A DNA stretch of 64,000 nt from Streptomyces cirratus. Its GTDB lineage: Bacteria; Actinomycetota; Actinomycetes; Streptomycetales; Streptomycetaceae. The notes beneath the pieces were generated by a model, which saw nothing but the letters and a program-made list of their open reading frames with translations, was not told where the DNA came from and searched no databases. Of the stretch, positions 42,313 to 51,372 are shown piece after piece. Position 1 is the first letter of the stretch. Every line of letters begins with the position of its first letter. The stretch is from assembly GCF_014650775.1 (NCBI RefSeq), contig NZ_BMVP01000003.1, forward strand, positions 434,001 through 498,000, given 5' to 3'. Made by a program: the position numbers and the translations under genes.

Positions 42313-43155
42313 TCACCCCAGTTCGAGGCTGGTGACCCCGTACATGCCGGACAGGTCGAGCTCCGGCGCCGGGCCCGTGTACATGCGGGCGGTCTCGAAG
42401 GTGGGCACCAGCCCCAGTCCCGCCACCAGCCCGGCGGCCGCCGGGTTCGCGTCCGGTACGTCCACGGCGACCTGCCCGCCGGGAGCGTGCCGCGCGAGCC
42501 CCCGCAGCAGGCCCGCGGCGATGTGGGGACCGGCGGCGTACAGCGGGCCGATCCTGGCGGAGTCGCTGCCCGGGCGGACCACGCCGAGGCCCTCGACCCG
42601 TCCGTCCCGGACGGCGGCGAGGGCCGTGCGCCCGGGCAGCCCCGTCCACGCCGCGAGGAAGGAGTCCCGGGCCTCCGGGAAGAACAGCCGGTCGTAGGAG
42701 GCGAGTGCCGCGAAGGGCAGCGAGGCGGCGTCCACCACCCGCACCCCGTGGTCGTCACCGGCCGCCGGGACCCCCTCGTAGCGGACGTTGTTCCAGGCCC
42801 GGCGGAACCCGGACTTGCGGTAGTTGCCCTGCTGCTCGACCACCCCGTCCAAGCCGACGAGGCGCCCGTCGAGCCGTTCCATCCCTGCGTTCCACAGCCG
42901 TATCCCGTACCCCTGGCCGCGCACGGCGGGCCGGGCGATGTAGAAGCCGATGAACCCGAAGCCGGCGCCGTAGCGGACCGCCGAGATGCAGGCCACCGGC
43001 TCCCCGTCGAGCCGGCCGACCAGGAACCCCCCGGGGTCCGCGACCGCGAAGGCGTGACGGTCGCCGACGCCCGGGTTCCAGCCCTCCTCCTCGGCCCAGG
43101 AGCGGATGAGTTCCATGTCGCAGGCGCTCGCGCCGGTGATCTCGAAGCCCGTCAT
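42313..43155 (-). CDS. GNAT-family N-acetyltransferase with C-terminal YitH-like domain
   Basis: A 280-residue protein. The N-terminal GNAT fold has the acetyl-CoA loop ARPAVRGQGYGIRLWNAGMERL (RxxGxG variant QGYGI) and EGWNPGVGDRHAFAVADPGGFLVGRLDGEPV. The C-terminal half (PFAALASYDRLFFPEARDSFLAAW, GLGVVRPGSDSARIGPLYA) resembles the extra domain of YitH/HolE-type acetyltransferases. Acceptor unknown. ATG at 43155. Confidence 0.87.
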   Translation of the reverse strand: MTGFEITGASACDMELIRSWAEEEGWNPGVGDRHAFAVADPGGFLVGRLDGEPVACISAVRYGAGFGFIGFYIARPAVRGQGYGIRLWNAGMERLDGRLVGLDGVVEQQGNYRKSGFRRAWNNVRYEGVPAAGDDHGVRVVDAASLPFAALASYDRLFFPEARDSFLAAWTGLPGRTALAAVRDGRVEGLGVVRPGSDSARIGPLYAAGPHIAAGLLRGLARHAPGGQVAVDVPDANPAAAGLVAGLGLVPTFETARMYTGPAPELDLSGMYGVTSLELG

Positions 43156-43232
43156 GCCCGGTGTTCTACCAGACGCCACCGGGCCCGCACAGCCCCGCCC
43201 GGCCGCCCTGGACACCCGTCAAGCCTCTCCGC

Positions 43233-43679
43233 TCAGCCCGCGCAGATCACGTCGTCCAACCGGATCGGCCGGCTGTCGAGCCGTACGTAGGCCGTGAAGG
43301 TGTCCGTGGAACCGCCGTCCCAGTGGGTGGTGACGGTGGCCCAGCCGACGCCGGCGTTCTGGGCGACGGTGGCCGGGCCGACCGTGATGCGGTTGGGCTT
43401 GCTCTGGGCGCAGAGCAGCACGTCGCTGTCCGGGTTGTTCCTCTGCTTCTCCCTGAGCTGCTGGGAGACACGGTGCCGGCGGTCGTGGGCGGAGGGGCCG
43501 TGGTGCCCGTAGAAACCGGTCAGAAAGCCGCTGATCTGGGCGGCGGTGTGCCGGCGGGCGAGGACGGCGATGTCGCCGAACGGGGGCGCGTCGGCCAGGG
43601 CGGGGGCGGCGGCCGTGGGGACCAGGAGGGCGGTCAGGGTGAGCAGCAGGGCGCCGGAGAGGTGAGGCGTGAGCTTCAT
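43233..43679 (-). CDS. Small secreted hypothetical protein
   Basis: A 148-residue exported protein. The signal peptide MKLTPHLSGALLLTLTALLVPTAAAPALA precedes a domain with two cysteines (LLCAQSKPN and DVICAG) that probably form a disulfide. Its N-terminal helix contains GFLTGFYGHHGPSAHDRRHRVSQQLREK, and the C-terminal half is beta-rich. Function unknown. Confidence 0.8.
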   Translation of the reverse strand: MKLTPHLSGALLLTLTALLVPTAAAPALADAPPFGDIAVLARRHTAAQISGFLTGFYGHHGPSAHDRRHRVSQQLREKQRNNPDSDVLLCAQSKPNRITVGPATVAQNAGVGWATVTTHWDGGSTDTFTAYVRLDSRPIRLDDVICAG

Positions 43680-43865
43680 GTCCGGTTTGTAGCTGCCCAC
43701 GCGGCCCGGCCGGGCGGGACGCGGCGGGGACCTCACCCCAGTGGGGGCGGGATTCACCACTGTGGGCCTTCGGGCCGGTCCCCCTCGTCCCGCCGGGGTC
43801 CGGCGCGGACCGGGCCCGCGGAAAACGGGTTCGCGGGGCGGGGGCGGTCTGCGTAGGGTCGGCTC

Positions 43866-44591
43866 ATGGGGAAGCCGCTCGTCGCAGTGTTCAGTGGGGC
43901 AGGGATGTCCACCGATTCCGGGATTCCGGACTACCGGGGACCACAGGGGCTGTGGCGGCGTGAGCCCGACGCCGAGAAGCTCGTCACGTACGCCTACTAC
44001 ATGGCCGATCCGGACGTCCGGCGGCGTTCGTGGCTGATGCGGGCCGAGATCGGCGCCCTCGGGGCCCGGCCCAACGCCGCACACCTCGCGGTGGCGGAGC
44101 TGGAGCGCGGCGGTACGCCGGTGCGGGTGGTCACCCAGAACGTGGACGGCCTGCACCAGCTCGCCGGCATGCCCGCGCGCAAGGTGTTCGAACTGCACGG
44201 CACGGCCCGGTCGGTGGTGTGCACGTCCTGTCATGCCCGGTCGGAGATGGACGAGGCACTGGCCCGGGTCGCCGCCGGGGAGCCGGATCCCGCCTGCCGG
44301 GCCTGCGGCGGGATCCTCAAGGCGGCGACGGTGATGTTCGGCGAGCGGCTGGACCCGCAGGTGCTGGGGCATGCCATGGCTGTGGCCAAGGGGTGTCAGG
44401 TGTTCATCGCCGTCGGGTCGACCCTCCAGGTGCAGCCCGCCGCCTCGCTGGCCGGGATGGCCGCCGAGGCGGGGGCCCGTCTGATCATCGTGAACGCGGA
44501 GGAGACCCCGTACGACTCCCTCGCGGACGAGGTGATCCGCGAGCCGATCGGGACGGCGCTGCCGGCGCTGCTGGCCCGGATCGGCAGCTGA
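43866..44591 (+). CDS. Sir2-family NAD-dependent protein deacylase
   Basis: A 241-residue sirtuin. NAD-binding GAGMSTDSGIPDYRG (11-25), TQNVDGLH (90-97), catalytic His111 in ELHG, and four zinc cysteines (119, 122, 144, 147). GSTLQVQPA and IIVNAEETPYD complete the NAD site. It removes acyl groups from lysines using NAD, a common way to control acyl-CoA synthetases in actinobacteria. Start ATG 43866. Confidence 0.95.
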   Translation: MGKPLVAVFSGAGMSTDSGIPDYRGPQGLWRREPDAEKLVTYAYYMADPDVRRRSWLMRAEIGALGARPNAAHLAVAELERGGTPVRVVTQNVDGLHQLAGMPARKVFELHGTARSVVCTSCHARSEMDEALARVAAGEPDPACRACGGILKAATVMFGERLDPQVLGHAMAVAKGCQVFIAVGSTLQVQPAASLAGMAAEAGARLIIVNAEETPYDSLADEVIREPIGTALPALLARIGS

Positions 44592-44627
44592 CCAGGGTCC
44601 CGTCCGGGCTGTGGGCGGCGTTCCCGG

Positions 44628-45113
44628 TCAGCCCTCGGCGTCGGCCGCGCGGCGCATCTGTGCCACGTCCAGCTTCTTCATCGTCATCATGGCGGCGGTC
44701 GCGCGCGTGGCGCGTCCGGGGTCGGGGTCGGCGATCAGGTCGTGGAGGCCGGGCGGGATCACCTGCCAGGACACCCCGAACCGGTCCTTGACCCAGCCGC
44801 AGGCCGACTCCTGGCCGCCGTTGCCGCTCAGTTCGTCGTAGTAGTAGTCCGCCTCGGCCTCGTCGGCGCAGTCGATCATGAACGAGACGGCCTCGGTGAA
44901 GGGGAACTCCGGGCCGCCGTTGAGACCGACGAACTTCTGGCCGTTGATCTCGAACTCGACGAACAGCACTTCACCGCCCGGGGGCACCGCCTCGTTCCTG
45001 CGGACGGTGCGACCGCGCTTGCCGTCCTTGAAGACGGACAGGTAGTAGTCGGCGGCTGCCTCCGCGTCGCCGTCGAACCACAGGCACGTGGTGAAGCCGG
45101 TGCTGTCGCTCAT
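44628..45113 (-). CDS. PhnB-like VOC-family protein
   Basis: A 161-residue vicinal-oxygen-chelate fold protein of the PhnB/3-demethylubiquinone-methyltransferase-like group: TTCLWFDGDAEAAADYYLSVFKDGK, VLFVEFEINGQKFVGLNGGPEF, DRFGVSWQVIPPGL. Enzymatic activity of this group is mostly unproven. ATG at 45113. It converges on the sirtuin gene. Confidence 0.88.
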   Translation of the reverse strand: MSDSTGFTTCLWFDGDAEAAADYYLSVFKDGKRGRTVRRNEAVPPGGEVLFVEFEINGQKFVGLNGGPEFPFTEAVSFMIDCADEAEADYYYDELSGNGGQESACGWVKDRFGVSWQVIPPGLHDLIADPDPGRATRATAAMMTMKKLDVAQMRRAADAEG

Positions 45114-45170
45114 GACTGCCTCCAGGTCGGGTGCGGGACGGACCCGGTGCCGGGTGCCGTCTCACACATA

Positions 45171-45219
45171 CAGACCGGTCCCCGGCCCGGAACTCATCGG
45201 TGGGCCGGGGACCGGTCTG
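45171..45219 (-). terminator. Strong hairpin terminator after the TagF-like gene
   Basis: A perfect 18-bp stem (45171-45188 with 45202-45219; core CCGGTCCCCGGCCC) and a 13-base loop. It lies directly behind the minus-strand glycosyltransferase/glycerophosphotransferase gene and just before the PhnB-like gene, isolating the two units. Confidence 0.88.
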
Positions 45220-45247
45220 CGTCCCCTCGCGAATGCACTCGTACGGG

Positions 45248-48200
45248 TTACAGGGCGAGCATCCGATCGACGACGCGCTCGGCCGCGTGGCCGTCGTCCA
45301 GGTCGCAGAACTCGGCCCGGAACGCCGCCCGCGCCTCGGCGTGTTCGGCGGCGACCGCGTCCGCGTTGCGCACGGCCTCGATCAGGCTCGCGGAGTCGGC
45401 GAGGAGCGGCCCGGGAGCCTTCTTCTCCAGATCGAAGGTGAAGCCGCGCAGCGTGTCGCGGTAGTGCTCCAGGTCGTACGTGAAGAGCAGGATCGGCCGG
45501 TCGGTCAGCGCGAAGTCGAAGATCGCGGACGAGTAGTCCGAGATCAGGACGTCGGCGACGAGCAGCAGGTCCGTGGTGTCGGGCCAGCGGGACACGTCGA
45601 CCACGAAGCCGTCACGGGCTCCCTCTCGGACCTGCTCGTTCACCTTGTGGTGACCGCGGACGAGCAGGACGTGGTCCTCGCCGAGCTCGCGCCGGGCGGC
45701 GTCCAGGTCGATCTGCAGGTCCAGCTTGTAGCCGTTCGACCAGCCCTCGCGGTTCTCCCGCCAGGTCGGCAGGTAGAGGACGACCTTCTTGCCCTCGGGC
45801 AGGCCGAGCCGCCTGCGGACCTCGGCGACGCGCTGCTCGTCCGGGCGGACGAGGGCGTCGGTGCGCGGGCTGCCGGACTCGATGATCTCGCCGTCGTAAC
45901 CGAGGGCCCGCTTGAGGACCGGGGTCGCGTACGAGCTCGGGGAGGCGAGCAGCGACCACTGGGCGGCGTCGTGCCGCAGCGCGTCCAGTGCCTCGGGGCT
46001 CGTGTAGTAGTCGTGCAGGTAGTCGTGGCCGATCTGCTTCAACGGCGTTCCGTGCCACGTCTGTACGACGATCTGCCCGGGGCGGCGCCGGAAGTGTCCC
46101 GGCACGCTGTCGTTGACCACGTAGTAGCGGGCGCGGGCCAGTACGTCCCAGGCCTCCAGGCTGTCGTACTGGACGGCGCGGGCGGTCGAGGGGACCTCGG
46201 CGCGGCCGTCGCGGACCAGCCAGACGTGGTCCAGCTTCTCGCCGCGGCGCACGAGTTCCTCGTGGATGGCGCGCGGCGAGTCGCCGGCGCCGTTCCCCTG
46301 GAAGGTCTCGTACACGACCATGTCCTTGACCGGCAGGGCGGACTGGGCCGGGTACGTGATGTCGCGGGCCACGCGCTGCGCGTACCGCGAGCGGTCGTGC
46401 GGGCTGATCAGCGGGTCGCAGTTCAGCACCAGCCGGTCGTACAGACGGGCCTCGACGCGCATGCGGCGGCCCTCGGCGGTGATGTGGTGCGGTCCGGCGA
46501 AGAGGACCGGCGGCAGGAGCTGGAGCGGCGCTCCGCGGTCGACGCCGAGCAGGCCGGCGGTGGTGCCGCCCTGGCTCACCGGGCGCAGCGTGGGCCACCA
46601 GCGGCCGTGCGGCAAGGTGGTGCGTCCGGCGTACGCCTCGGGCAGGACCGGTTCGAAGGAGGCCTCGAAGCGGTCGCCGTCACGGGTCACGGGGTAGCTG
46701 AACTCGCTCCCGTGGTGGTTGTGCAGGACCAGCTCGTACGGCTCGTCGGCGGCGTCCGCGGGGGCGTGGAAGCTCCCTGCGAGGGTGAGGGTGCCGTTCT
46801 TGGCGCTGACGGTGTCCACGAGGGGCGGCGAGGCCTGGACGGAGAGGACCAGGTGGCCCGACGTCCCGCGCTTGGCGAAGACGGCGCGGCCGGTGGCGTC
46901 GCCGGGCACCGGCAGGACCAGTCCGGTGAAGCCGCCCCGCTCGTCCAGCGTCAGGAGGTGCTCGGTGCCGTCGGCGCGGACGACGGACAGGTTCCACGCC
47001 TGCGGGCCCCACTCGCCGGGTCCGGGCAGCGGCACCTCGGCCAGCTCGGCCAGGCGCAGGGAGGCGGTGAAGGGGACGCGGCCGTTCCCGGCCGCCTCCG
47101 CCGTGTCCAGCGCGGCGGTGAGGGTGTTGCCGCTGCCGACGTGCGTCGCGCGCAGGGTTGCGCCCGCGCCGACTTCGGTGGCGAGCTCGCCGGACACCTC
47201 GACGGCGTCCCCGCCGGACGGGCGCACGTCCAGCGCCCGGGCCCGGACGACCTCGACCTTGATGGTCAGGGGGCCGGCGACGGTCGGGACGATGCGGACG
47301 TCGGGGGTGGCCCAGTAGGAGGGCGGGTTGTGGCCGCTGTCGTGGTCGCCGCCGCGCAGACGGGCGCGGTGCAGGCCGCCGGCGCCGGTGACGGCGATGG
47401 AGGTGGTCCACGTACCGTCGTTCCAGGTGCCGCCGGTCTGGAAGACCGTGGGGTCGACGACCGCGGTGAACCCGGCCCAGTCCGCGTGCCGCAGTGCGAG
47501 GTGCGGCTCGTTGACGGTGGCCATCGGGGAGGCGACCGTACGGGCGGTGACGACGCTGCGGCGGCGCTTGCCCTGCTCGCGGAAGACCAGCATCTTGCGG
47601 GAGCCCAGGCGGCTCTCCGCGCCCAGGTGGCCGGGCAGGGCGTAGCCGCGCAGGAGCAGCTTGCCGTCGCTCCAGGCGGCCTGCTCCAGGCGGCTGACGA
47701 CGCGGCGTTCGCGGGGGCCGAGGGTCAGGAGCTTGGGCGGGACGGGGGCGGTGAGGAAGGGGTAGTCGGCCTGCGGGCGGGCCAGGCCCTTGACCGGCAC
47801 GCTGTAGGAGTAGTCGCTCTGGTGCTTGTTGAGGGCGATGAACTCCTCGACGCGGCCCTCGCGGGCGAGGAACGCCTTGAGCCGGTCGGCGACGGTGAGG
47901 TCGGACCAGGGGCCGGTGCCGATCTCCCGGATGAGGCCGCCGACCTCCTTGACGAACGCCGCCCGGAACTCGGGGCCGCCTTCGCCGACGTACTTGTAGA
48001 TGAGCGGCAGCTCTTCGCTGAGCACGTTGTGGTCGTACTCGCGCAGGTAGCGGGCGTACTTCTCGCCCGGCTTGCCCTTGAGGGCTTCGCGGACCAGGCG
48101 GATGGACGTCACGCGGTCGATGACGGACACGGGGTCCGTGGAGCGCTGGGTGATGGAGCGCTCGCCGGTCTCGCGTACCCGCCAGTGGTAGACGACGTCG

Positions 48201-48808
48201 CTGATCACGTCGACGCTCTTGGCGAAGTAGTGGGCCGGGATGCTGACGGGCGCGTCCTCGTAGAGGATGCCTTCGGGGTACTGGAAGCCGTGCTCGTCCC
48301 AGAAGCTGCGCCGGTAGACCTTGTTCCACGCGGTGCGGTCGGTGACCAGCGGCGCGAACTTGGAGATGTGGGTCCCCAGCCGGGTGGTGGCGAAGGGGGC
48401 GCGGTGTCCCCAGGACTGCTGCATTCCGACGGAGCGGAAGCGCAGGACGTTGCCGCCGGCGAAGTCGGAGCCCGTCTCGTCGAGGGCTTCGATCAGCTTC
48501 TGGTAGGCGTCCGTCGGCATGGTGTCGTCACTGTCGACGAAGGCGAGGTACTCGCTGCCTTCGGATATGTGACGGGCACCCGCGTTGCGGGCGGCGCCGA
48601 GTCCGGCGTTCTTCTGCCGGACCAGTCGGAACCTGCCGTCCCGCGCCGCGAAGGCCTCGCCTATCGCGGCGCTCGCGTCGGTGGAACCGTCGTCGATGAG
48701 GACTACCTCGAAGTCCTCGAAGGTCTGGGCGGCGATGGACTCCAGGCACTCGTCGAGGTAGAGCTCGACGTTGTAGACCGGTACGACGATGCTCAGGCGC
48801 GGGGGCAT
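45248..48808 (-). CDS. Bifunctional GT2 glycosyltransferase / CDP-glycerol glycerophosphotransferase (TagF-like)
   Basis: A 1186-residue cell-wall polymer enzyme. Residues 1-250 are a family-2 glycosyltransferase (LSIVVPVYNVELYLDECLESI, VVLIDDGSTD, FVDSDD metal-binding motif). The middle 350-790 is a beta-rich region of unknown role. Residues 815-1180 are the TagF-type glycerophosphotransferase (VYETFQGNGAGDSPRAIHEEL, VQTWHGTPLKQIGHD, VLISDYSSAIFDF). It should act at the cytoplasmic membrane face in wall teichoic acid or similar glycerol-phosphate polymer synthesis. No other teichoic-acid gene is adjacent. ATG at 48808. Confidence 0.9.
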   Translation of the reverse strand: MPPRLSIVVPVYNVELYLDECLESIAAQTFEDFEVVLIDDGSTDASAAIGEAFAARDGRFRLVRQKNAGLGAARNAGARHISEGSEYLAFVDSDDTMPTDAYQKLIEALDETGSDFAGGNVLRFRSVGMQQSWGHRAPFATTRLGTHISKFAPLVTDRTAWNKVYRRSFWDEHGFQYPEGILYEDAPVSIPAHYFAKSVDVISDVVYHWRVRETGERSITQRSTDPVSVIDRVTSIRLVREALKGKPGEKYARYLREYDHNVLSEELPLIYKYVGEGGPEFRAAFVKEVGGLIREIGTGPWSDLTVADRLKAFLAREGRVEEFIALNKHQSDYSYSVPVKGLARPQADYPFLTAPVPPKLLTLGPRERRVVSRLEQAAWSDGKLLLRGYALPGHLGAESRLGSRKMLVFREQGKRRRSVVTARTVASPMATVNEPHLALRHADWAGFTAVVDPTVFQTGGTWNDGTWTTSIAVTGAGGLHRARLRGGDHDSGHNPPSYWATPDVRIVPTVAGPLTIKVEVVRARALDVRPSGGDAVEVSGELATEVGAGATLRATHVGSGNTLTAALDTAEAAGNGRVPFTASLRLAELAEVPLPGPGEWGPQAWNLSVVRADGTEHLLTLDERGGFTGLVLPVPGDATGRAVFAKRGTSGHLVLSVQASPPLVDTVSAKNGTLTLAGSFHAPADAADEPYELVLHNHHGSEFSYPVTRDGDRFEASFEPVLPEAYAGRTTLPHGRWWPTLRPVSQGGTTAGLLGVDRGAPLQLLPPVLFAGPHHITAEGRRMRVEARLYDRLVLNCDPLISPHDRSRYAQRVARDITYPAQSALPVKDMVVYETFQGNGAGDSPRAIHEELVRRGEKLDHVWLVRDGRAEVPSTARAVQYDSLEAWDVLARARYYVVNDSVPGHFRRRPGQIVVQTWHGTPLKQIGHDYLHDYYTSPEALDALRHDAAQWSLLASPSSYATPVLKRALGYDGEIIESGSPRTDALVRPDEQRVAEVRRRLGLPEGKKVVLYLPTWRENREGWSNGYKLDLQIDLDAARRELGEDHVLLVRGHHKVNEQVREGARDGFVVDVSRWPDTTDLLLVADVLISDYSSAIFDFALTDRPILLFTYDLEHYRDTLRGFTFDLEKKAPGPLLADSASLIEAVRNADAVAAEHAEARAAFRAEFCDLDDGHAAERVVDRMLAL

Positions 48809-48837
48809 GGGTGGCAGGTTCTCCAGCTTTTTGCTTT

Positions 48838-48850
48838 GTTGATGATCAAC
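48838..48850. promoter_or_regulatory. GTTGAT-G-ATCAAC palindrome before the TagF-like gene
   Basis: A perfect 6-bp inverted repeat with a single central base lies 30 bases before the start, inside the only strongly AT-rich patch of this region (48820-48905). It may be an operator or part of the promoter. I could not place clear -35 and -10 elements. Confidence 0.4.
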
Positions 48851-48984
48851 CGATTAGAGCATCTTACTCGGTAACAGGATGATAAATTCCGCCCATTTTT
48901 GGACATACCGCCCCTGGTCGCCGGGCGGACGGCAAAGAATTCAGCCGCCCGCCACCGCGCCGTCGCGACCCTCGCGGGTCCTCC

Positions 48985-49359
48985 TCAGATCTCCAGCTCG
49001 CTTTCGATCTTCTTGAGCTGGTGCCGGGCCATCGCGAGGTTGGCCCGCCCCCGGTCGAGCGCGAGGTAGAGGAAGAAGCCGCCGCTGCTGCGGGCCTTCA
49101 TCAGCCGGATCAGGTGGTACTGACTGCCGAGGGTGATCAGGATGTCCTCGATCTCGTCGTTGAGGCCGAGCATCTCCATCGTCCGGACCTTGGCCCGTAC
49201 CACGTCCGTGTTGCCGGCCGCGGCGATCCCGAGGTCGAGGTCCTTGCCTCCGCCGACGGTACCGAGGGCCATGCCGCTGCCGTAGTCCACCAGCGCGGCG
49301 CCGAGCGCGCCTTCGATGGTGGTGGTGGCTTCCTTGAGGGCGGTCTCCACGTTGGCCAT
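48985..49359 (-). CDS. Roadblock/LC7 protein (cluster gene 4)
   Basis: A 124-residue roadblock-fold protein: ALKEATTTIEGALGAALVDYGSGMALGTVGGGKDLDLGIAAAGNTDVVRAK, then DILITLGSQYHLIRLMKARSSGGFFLYLALDRGRANLAMARHQLKKIE. Roadblock proteins regulate or bind small Ras-like GTPases and sensor complexes in Streptomyces. AGAAAGG precedes the ATG. It is last in a four-gene same-strand cluster and closely resembles the first gene (50749-51183), suggesting duplication. Confidence 0.9.
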   Translation of the reverse strand: MANVETALKEATTTIEGALGAALVDYGSGMALGTVGGGKDLDLGIAAAGNTDVVRAKVRTMEMLGLNDEIEDILITLGSQYHLIRLMKARSSGGFFLYLALDRGRANLAMARHQLKKIESELEI

Positions 49360-49442
49360 GAGTGCTGCCTTTCTCTGTCGTTCCTGCTGTCGCTGTGGGA
49401 ATGGCTGTGCCGGGACGTCGTGTCGCGGTGGTCTTACGGAAC

Positions 49443-49892
49443 TCAGGGCGACGGCGCCTCGGTCGGCATGGGCGGGGCCACCGGGCCCGCGCGCCGGCCG
49501 AGGGCGTGCTCGACGAGTTCGGTGATACGGAGGCTGGAGCGGCGGGCCTCCAGATGGAGCCGGCCCACGTTGACGCGCGGTTCGGCGATCAGGGTGAGGA
49601 CGGCCGTCTCCCCGGCGGCGTAGGTCGCCACGTAGCCGTGTTCGCCGCGGACCAGCAGCTCCCGGAAGCCGCCCTGACCCGTGCAGTCGCTGAGCCGCTG
49701 GGCGACACCGAGGGCTGCCGCGGTCAGTGCCGCGACGGATTCGGCTTCGCAGGCGGCGCTGTCGTGGGCGAGGACCAGGCCGTCGGCGCTCGCGGCGAGG
49801 GCGCCGGTGAGCTGGGGGACACGGGCCCGCAGGCGCCGGAGCTCCGCGCGTATCCCGGCTTCGGTCTCGGCTGTCACCATCACCGTGTTCAT
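49443..49892 (-). CDS. Roadblock/LC7 protein (cluster gene 3)
   Basis: A 149-residue roadblock protein of the conservon-like type: LRRLRARVPQLTGALAASADGLVLAHDSA, then ALTAAALGVAQRLSDCTGQGGFRELLVRGEHGYVATYAAG and AVLTLIAEPRVNVGRLHLEARRSSLRITELVE. This form normally accompanies a GTPase in actinobacterial Cvn operons, but none is present here. ATG at 49892. Confidence 0.88.
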   Translation of the reverse strand: MNTVMVTAETEAGIRAELRRLRARVPQLTGALAASADGLVLAHDSAACEAESVAALTAAALGVAQRLSDCTGQGGFRELLVRGEHGYVATYAAGETAVLTLIAEPRVNVGRLHLEARRSSLRITELVEHALGRRAGPVAPPMPTEAPSP

Positions 49893-49963
49893 CTCGGCCG
49901 GCTTCCTTTCGGGCTGCCTGCGCTCGGAGCGGTCGGCACGCAGGACCGGTCGCAGCGGGAGCC

Positions 49964-50752
49964 TCACAGGCTTGCCTCCAGTGCGTCGCGTAACCGGCGG
50001 AGCAGCGCCACGTCCGGGGTTTGGGTCTGGGTCATCCAGTCGGGCAGGGATGCCCCGGCGACCGGCGCCGGGGCGGGCTCGTGCGGGGTCTCGACCAGGC
50101 CGGCGGCCGCGAGCCTGCGGACGTCCAGCAGCGTGTGGAAGGCCGGGCGGCCCAGTACCCAGGCGAGGTCGGCGGGGGTGCGCACACCGTCCGCGTGCCG
50201 CAGCAGGAGGCGCTGGCGGGCGGTGACCGTCTGGCCGGGGGCGGCCGGACGGGGCACCACGGGGGCGGTGTCCAGCCGGGGGTACGGCCACACCGCGTCC
50301 AGGAGTTCCCGGCGCCGGCGGGTCTCCCGCTCGACGGCGGCGGCGGGGACGGACCGGACGGAGCCGATCCAGTGCGTGGCCCCGCGCCGGAACCTGGAGG
50401 GGCCGCTGCCCGGGGAGAGGGCGAAGAAGGCGGCGTCGAAGATCGCGGCGAGTTGGCAGATCTCCAGCTCGCCGCCCGCCAGGCCGCCGCTGTCCACGAG
50501 GAACCGGGCGACTTGGCGGCGGGCTCCGGCCTGGTCGATGGCCTCGTTCCAGCGTTCGGGGGCGAGGCCGCCGCCGGTGGTGAGCAGGACGCCGAGGCCG
50601 GGGGTCGAGGGGCTCTCGGCGTGCACGACCCGGCCGTGCTCCAGGAAGAGGGTGCCGCGGTCGCGCAGGAGGGCGCCGGTGGCACGCTCGGCGGCGAGCC
50701 GGGTGAGCAGCGGGGAGACGGCGGTGGCGGGGGTCGCTGTCGCGGCGGTCAT
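49964..50752 (-). CDS. DUF4388/PATAN-like protein (cluster gene 2)
   Basis: A 262-residue protein. The start (LLTRLAAERATGALLRDRGTLFLEHGRVVHAESPSTPGLGVLL) has the Gly-rich beta pattern of DUF4388/PATAN domains often joined to roadblock and two-component signalling. The C-terminal 80 residues look like a winged helix (RQRLLLRHADGVRTPADLAWVLGRPAFHTLLDVRRLAAAGLVE). The ATG overlaps the stop of cluster gene 1 (ATGA). Confidence 0.78.
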   Translation of the reverse strand: MTAATATPATAVSPLLTRLAAERATGALLRDRGTLFLEHGRVVHAESPSTPGLGVLLTTGGGLAPERWNEAIDQAGARRQVARFLVDSGGLAGGELEICQLAAIFDAAFFALSPGSGPSRFRRGATHWIGSVRSVPAAAVERETRRRRELLDAVWPYPRLDTAPVVPRPAAPGQTVTARQRLLLRHADGVRTPADLAWVLGRPAFHTLLDVRRLAAAGLVETPHEPAPAPVAGASLPDWMTQTQTPDVALLRRLRDALEASL

Positions 50753-51183
50753 CTGAGTACCAGTCCCTCGGCGAGGGTGCGGAGTCTGTGCCGGGCGAGG
50801 GCCAGGTTGCCGTCGGCGCGGTCGAGCCAGAGGTGGAGGAAGACGCTGCTGTCGAAGCTGGTCTCCACGAAGCGCAGGACGTGGTAGCCGGTGCGGGTGG
50901 TGACGATCAGGTCCTCCACGGGCGGGCCCGCGGCGGCGCCGGGACCGGGTTCCGCGCCGGGCGCACAGGCGGCTTCCGCTCTTGATTCCCCCGGGGCGAA
51001 GGACTCGTACTCGGCGGCCGCCCGGGCCAGCTCGGCGGTCTCGGCGGCGGTCGTCTCGTGGTCGCCCACCGGTGAGTCCCCCGCGGTACCGAGGGCCAGT
51101 CCGCTGCTCCAATCCACCAGTGCGGCGCCCCGCGCACCGGGCAGGGCCATGGCTTCGAGCAGACATTCGTCGATCCCGGGCAC
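50749..51183 (-). CDS. Roadblock/LC7-like protein (cluster gene 1)
   Basis: A 144-residue protein with a roadblock pattern split by a low-complexity Gly/Pro/Ala insert: CLLEAMALPGARGAALVDWSSGLALGTAGD, then DLIVTTRTGYHVLRFVETSFDSSVFLHLWLDRADGNLALARHRLRTLAEGL. GTG start at 51183 with GGGGAG upstream. It begins the four-gene cluster and is translationally coupled to the PATAN-like gene. Confidence 0.8.
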   Translation of the reverse strand: MPGIDECLLEAMALPGARGAALVDWSSGLALGTAGDSPVGDHETTAAETAELARAAAEYESFAPGESRAEAACAPGAEPGPGAAAGPPVEDLIVTTRTGYHVLRFVETSFDSSVFLHLWLDRADGNLALARHRLRTLAEGLVLR

Positions 51184-51372
51184 GCGGGCTCCCCTCCCGG
51201 CTGGACGTGCTGGGTGCACGGTCGTACGGCGCGACAGGAGGGAACTTACTCAACTTCCGCAGAGCGAAAAGGCGTTCTGGCATTTTCCGCTGGAACATGC
51301 GCGGTAGCACGTGCCAGCTTGGCCGGAACGTGTCGGCTTCTGATCACGAGGGCGAGATCAGGAGGGGCTTGC

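Noticed and set aside
45131..48874. A 1247-codon open frame on the plus strand
   Set aside because: It is the antisense shadow of the TagF-like gene. The translation is Gly/Val/Arg/Asp-rich without domains, as expected from third-position GC bias.
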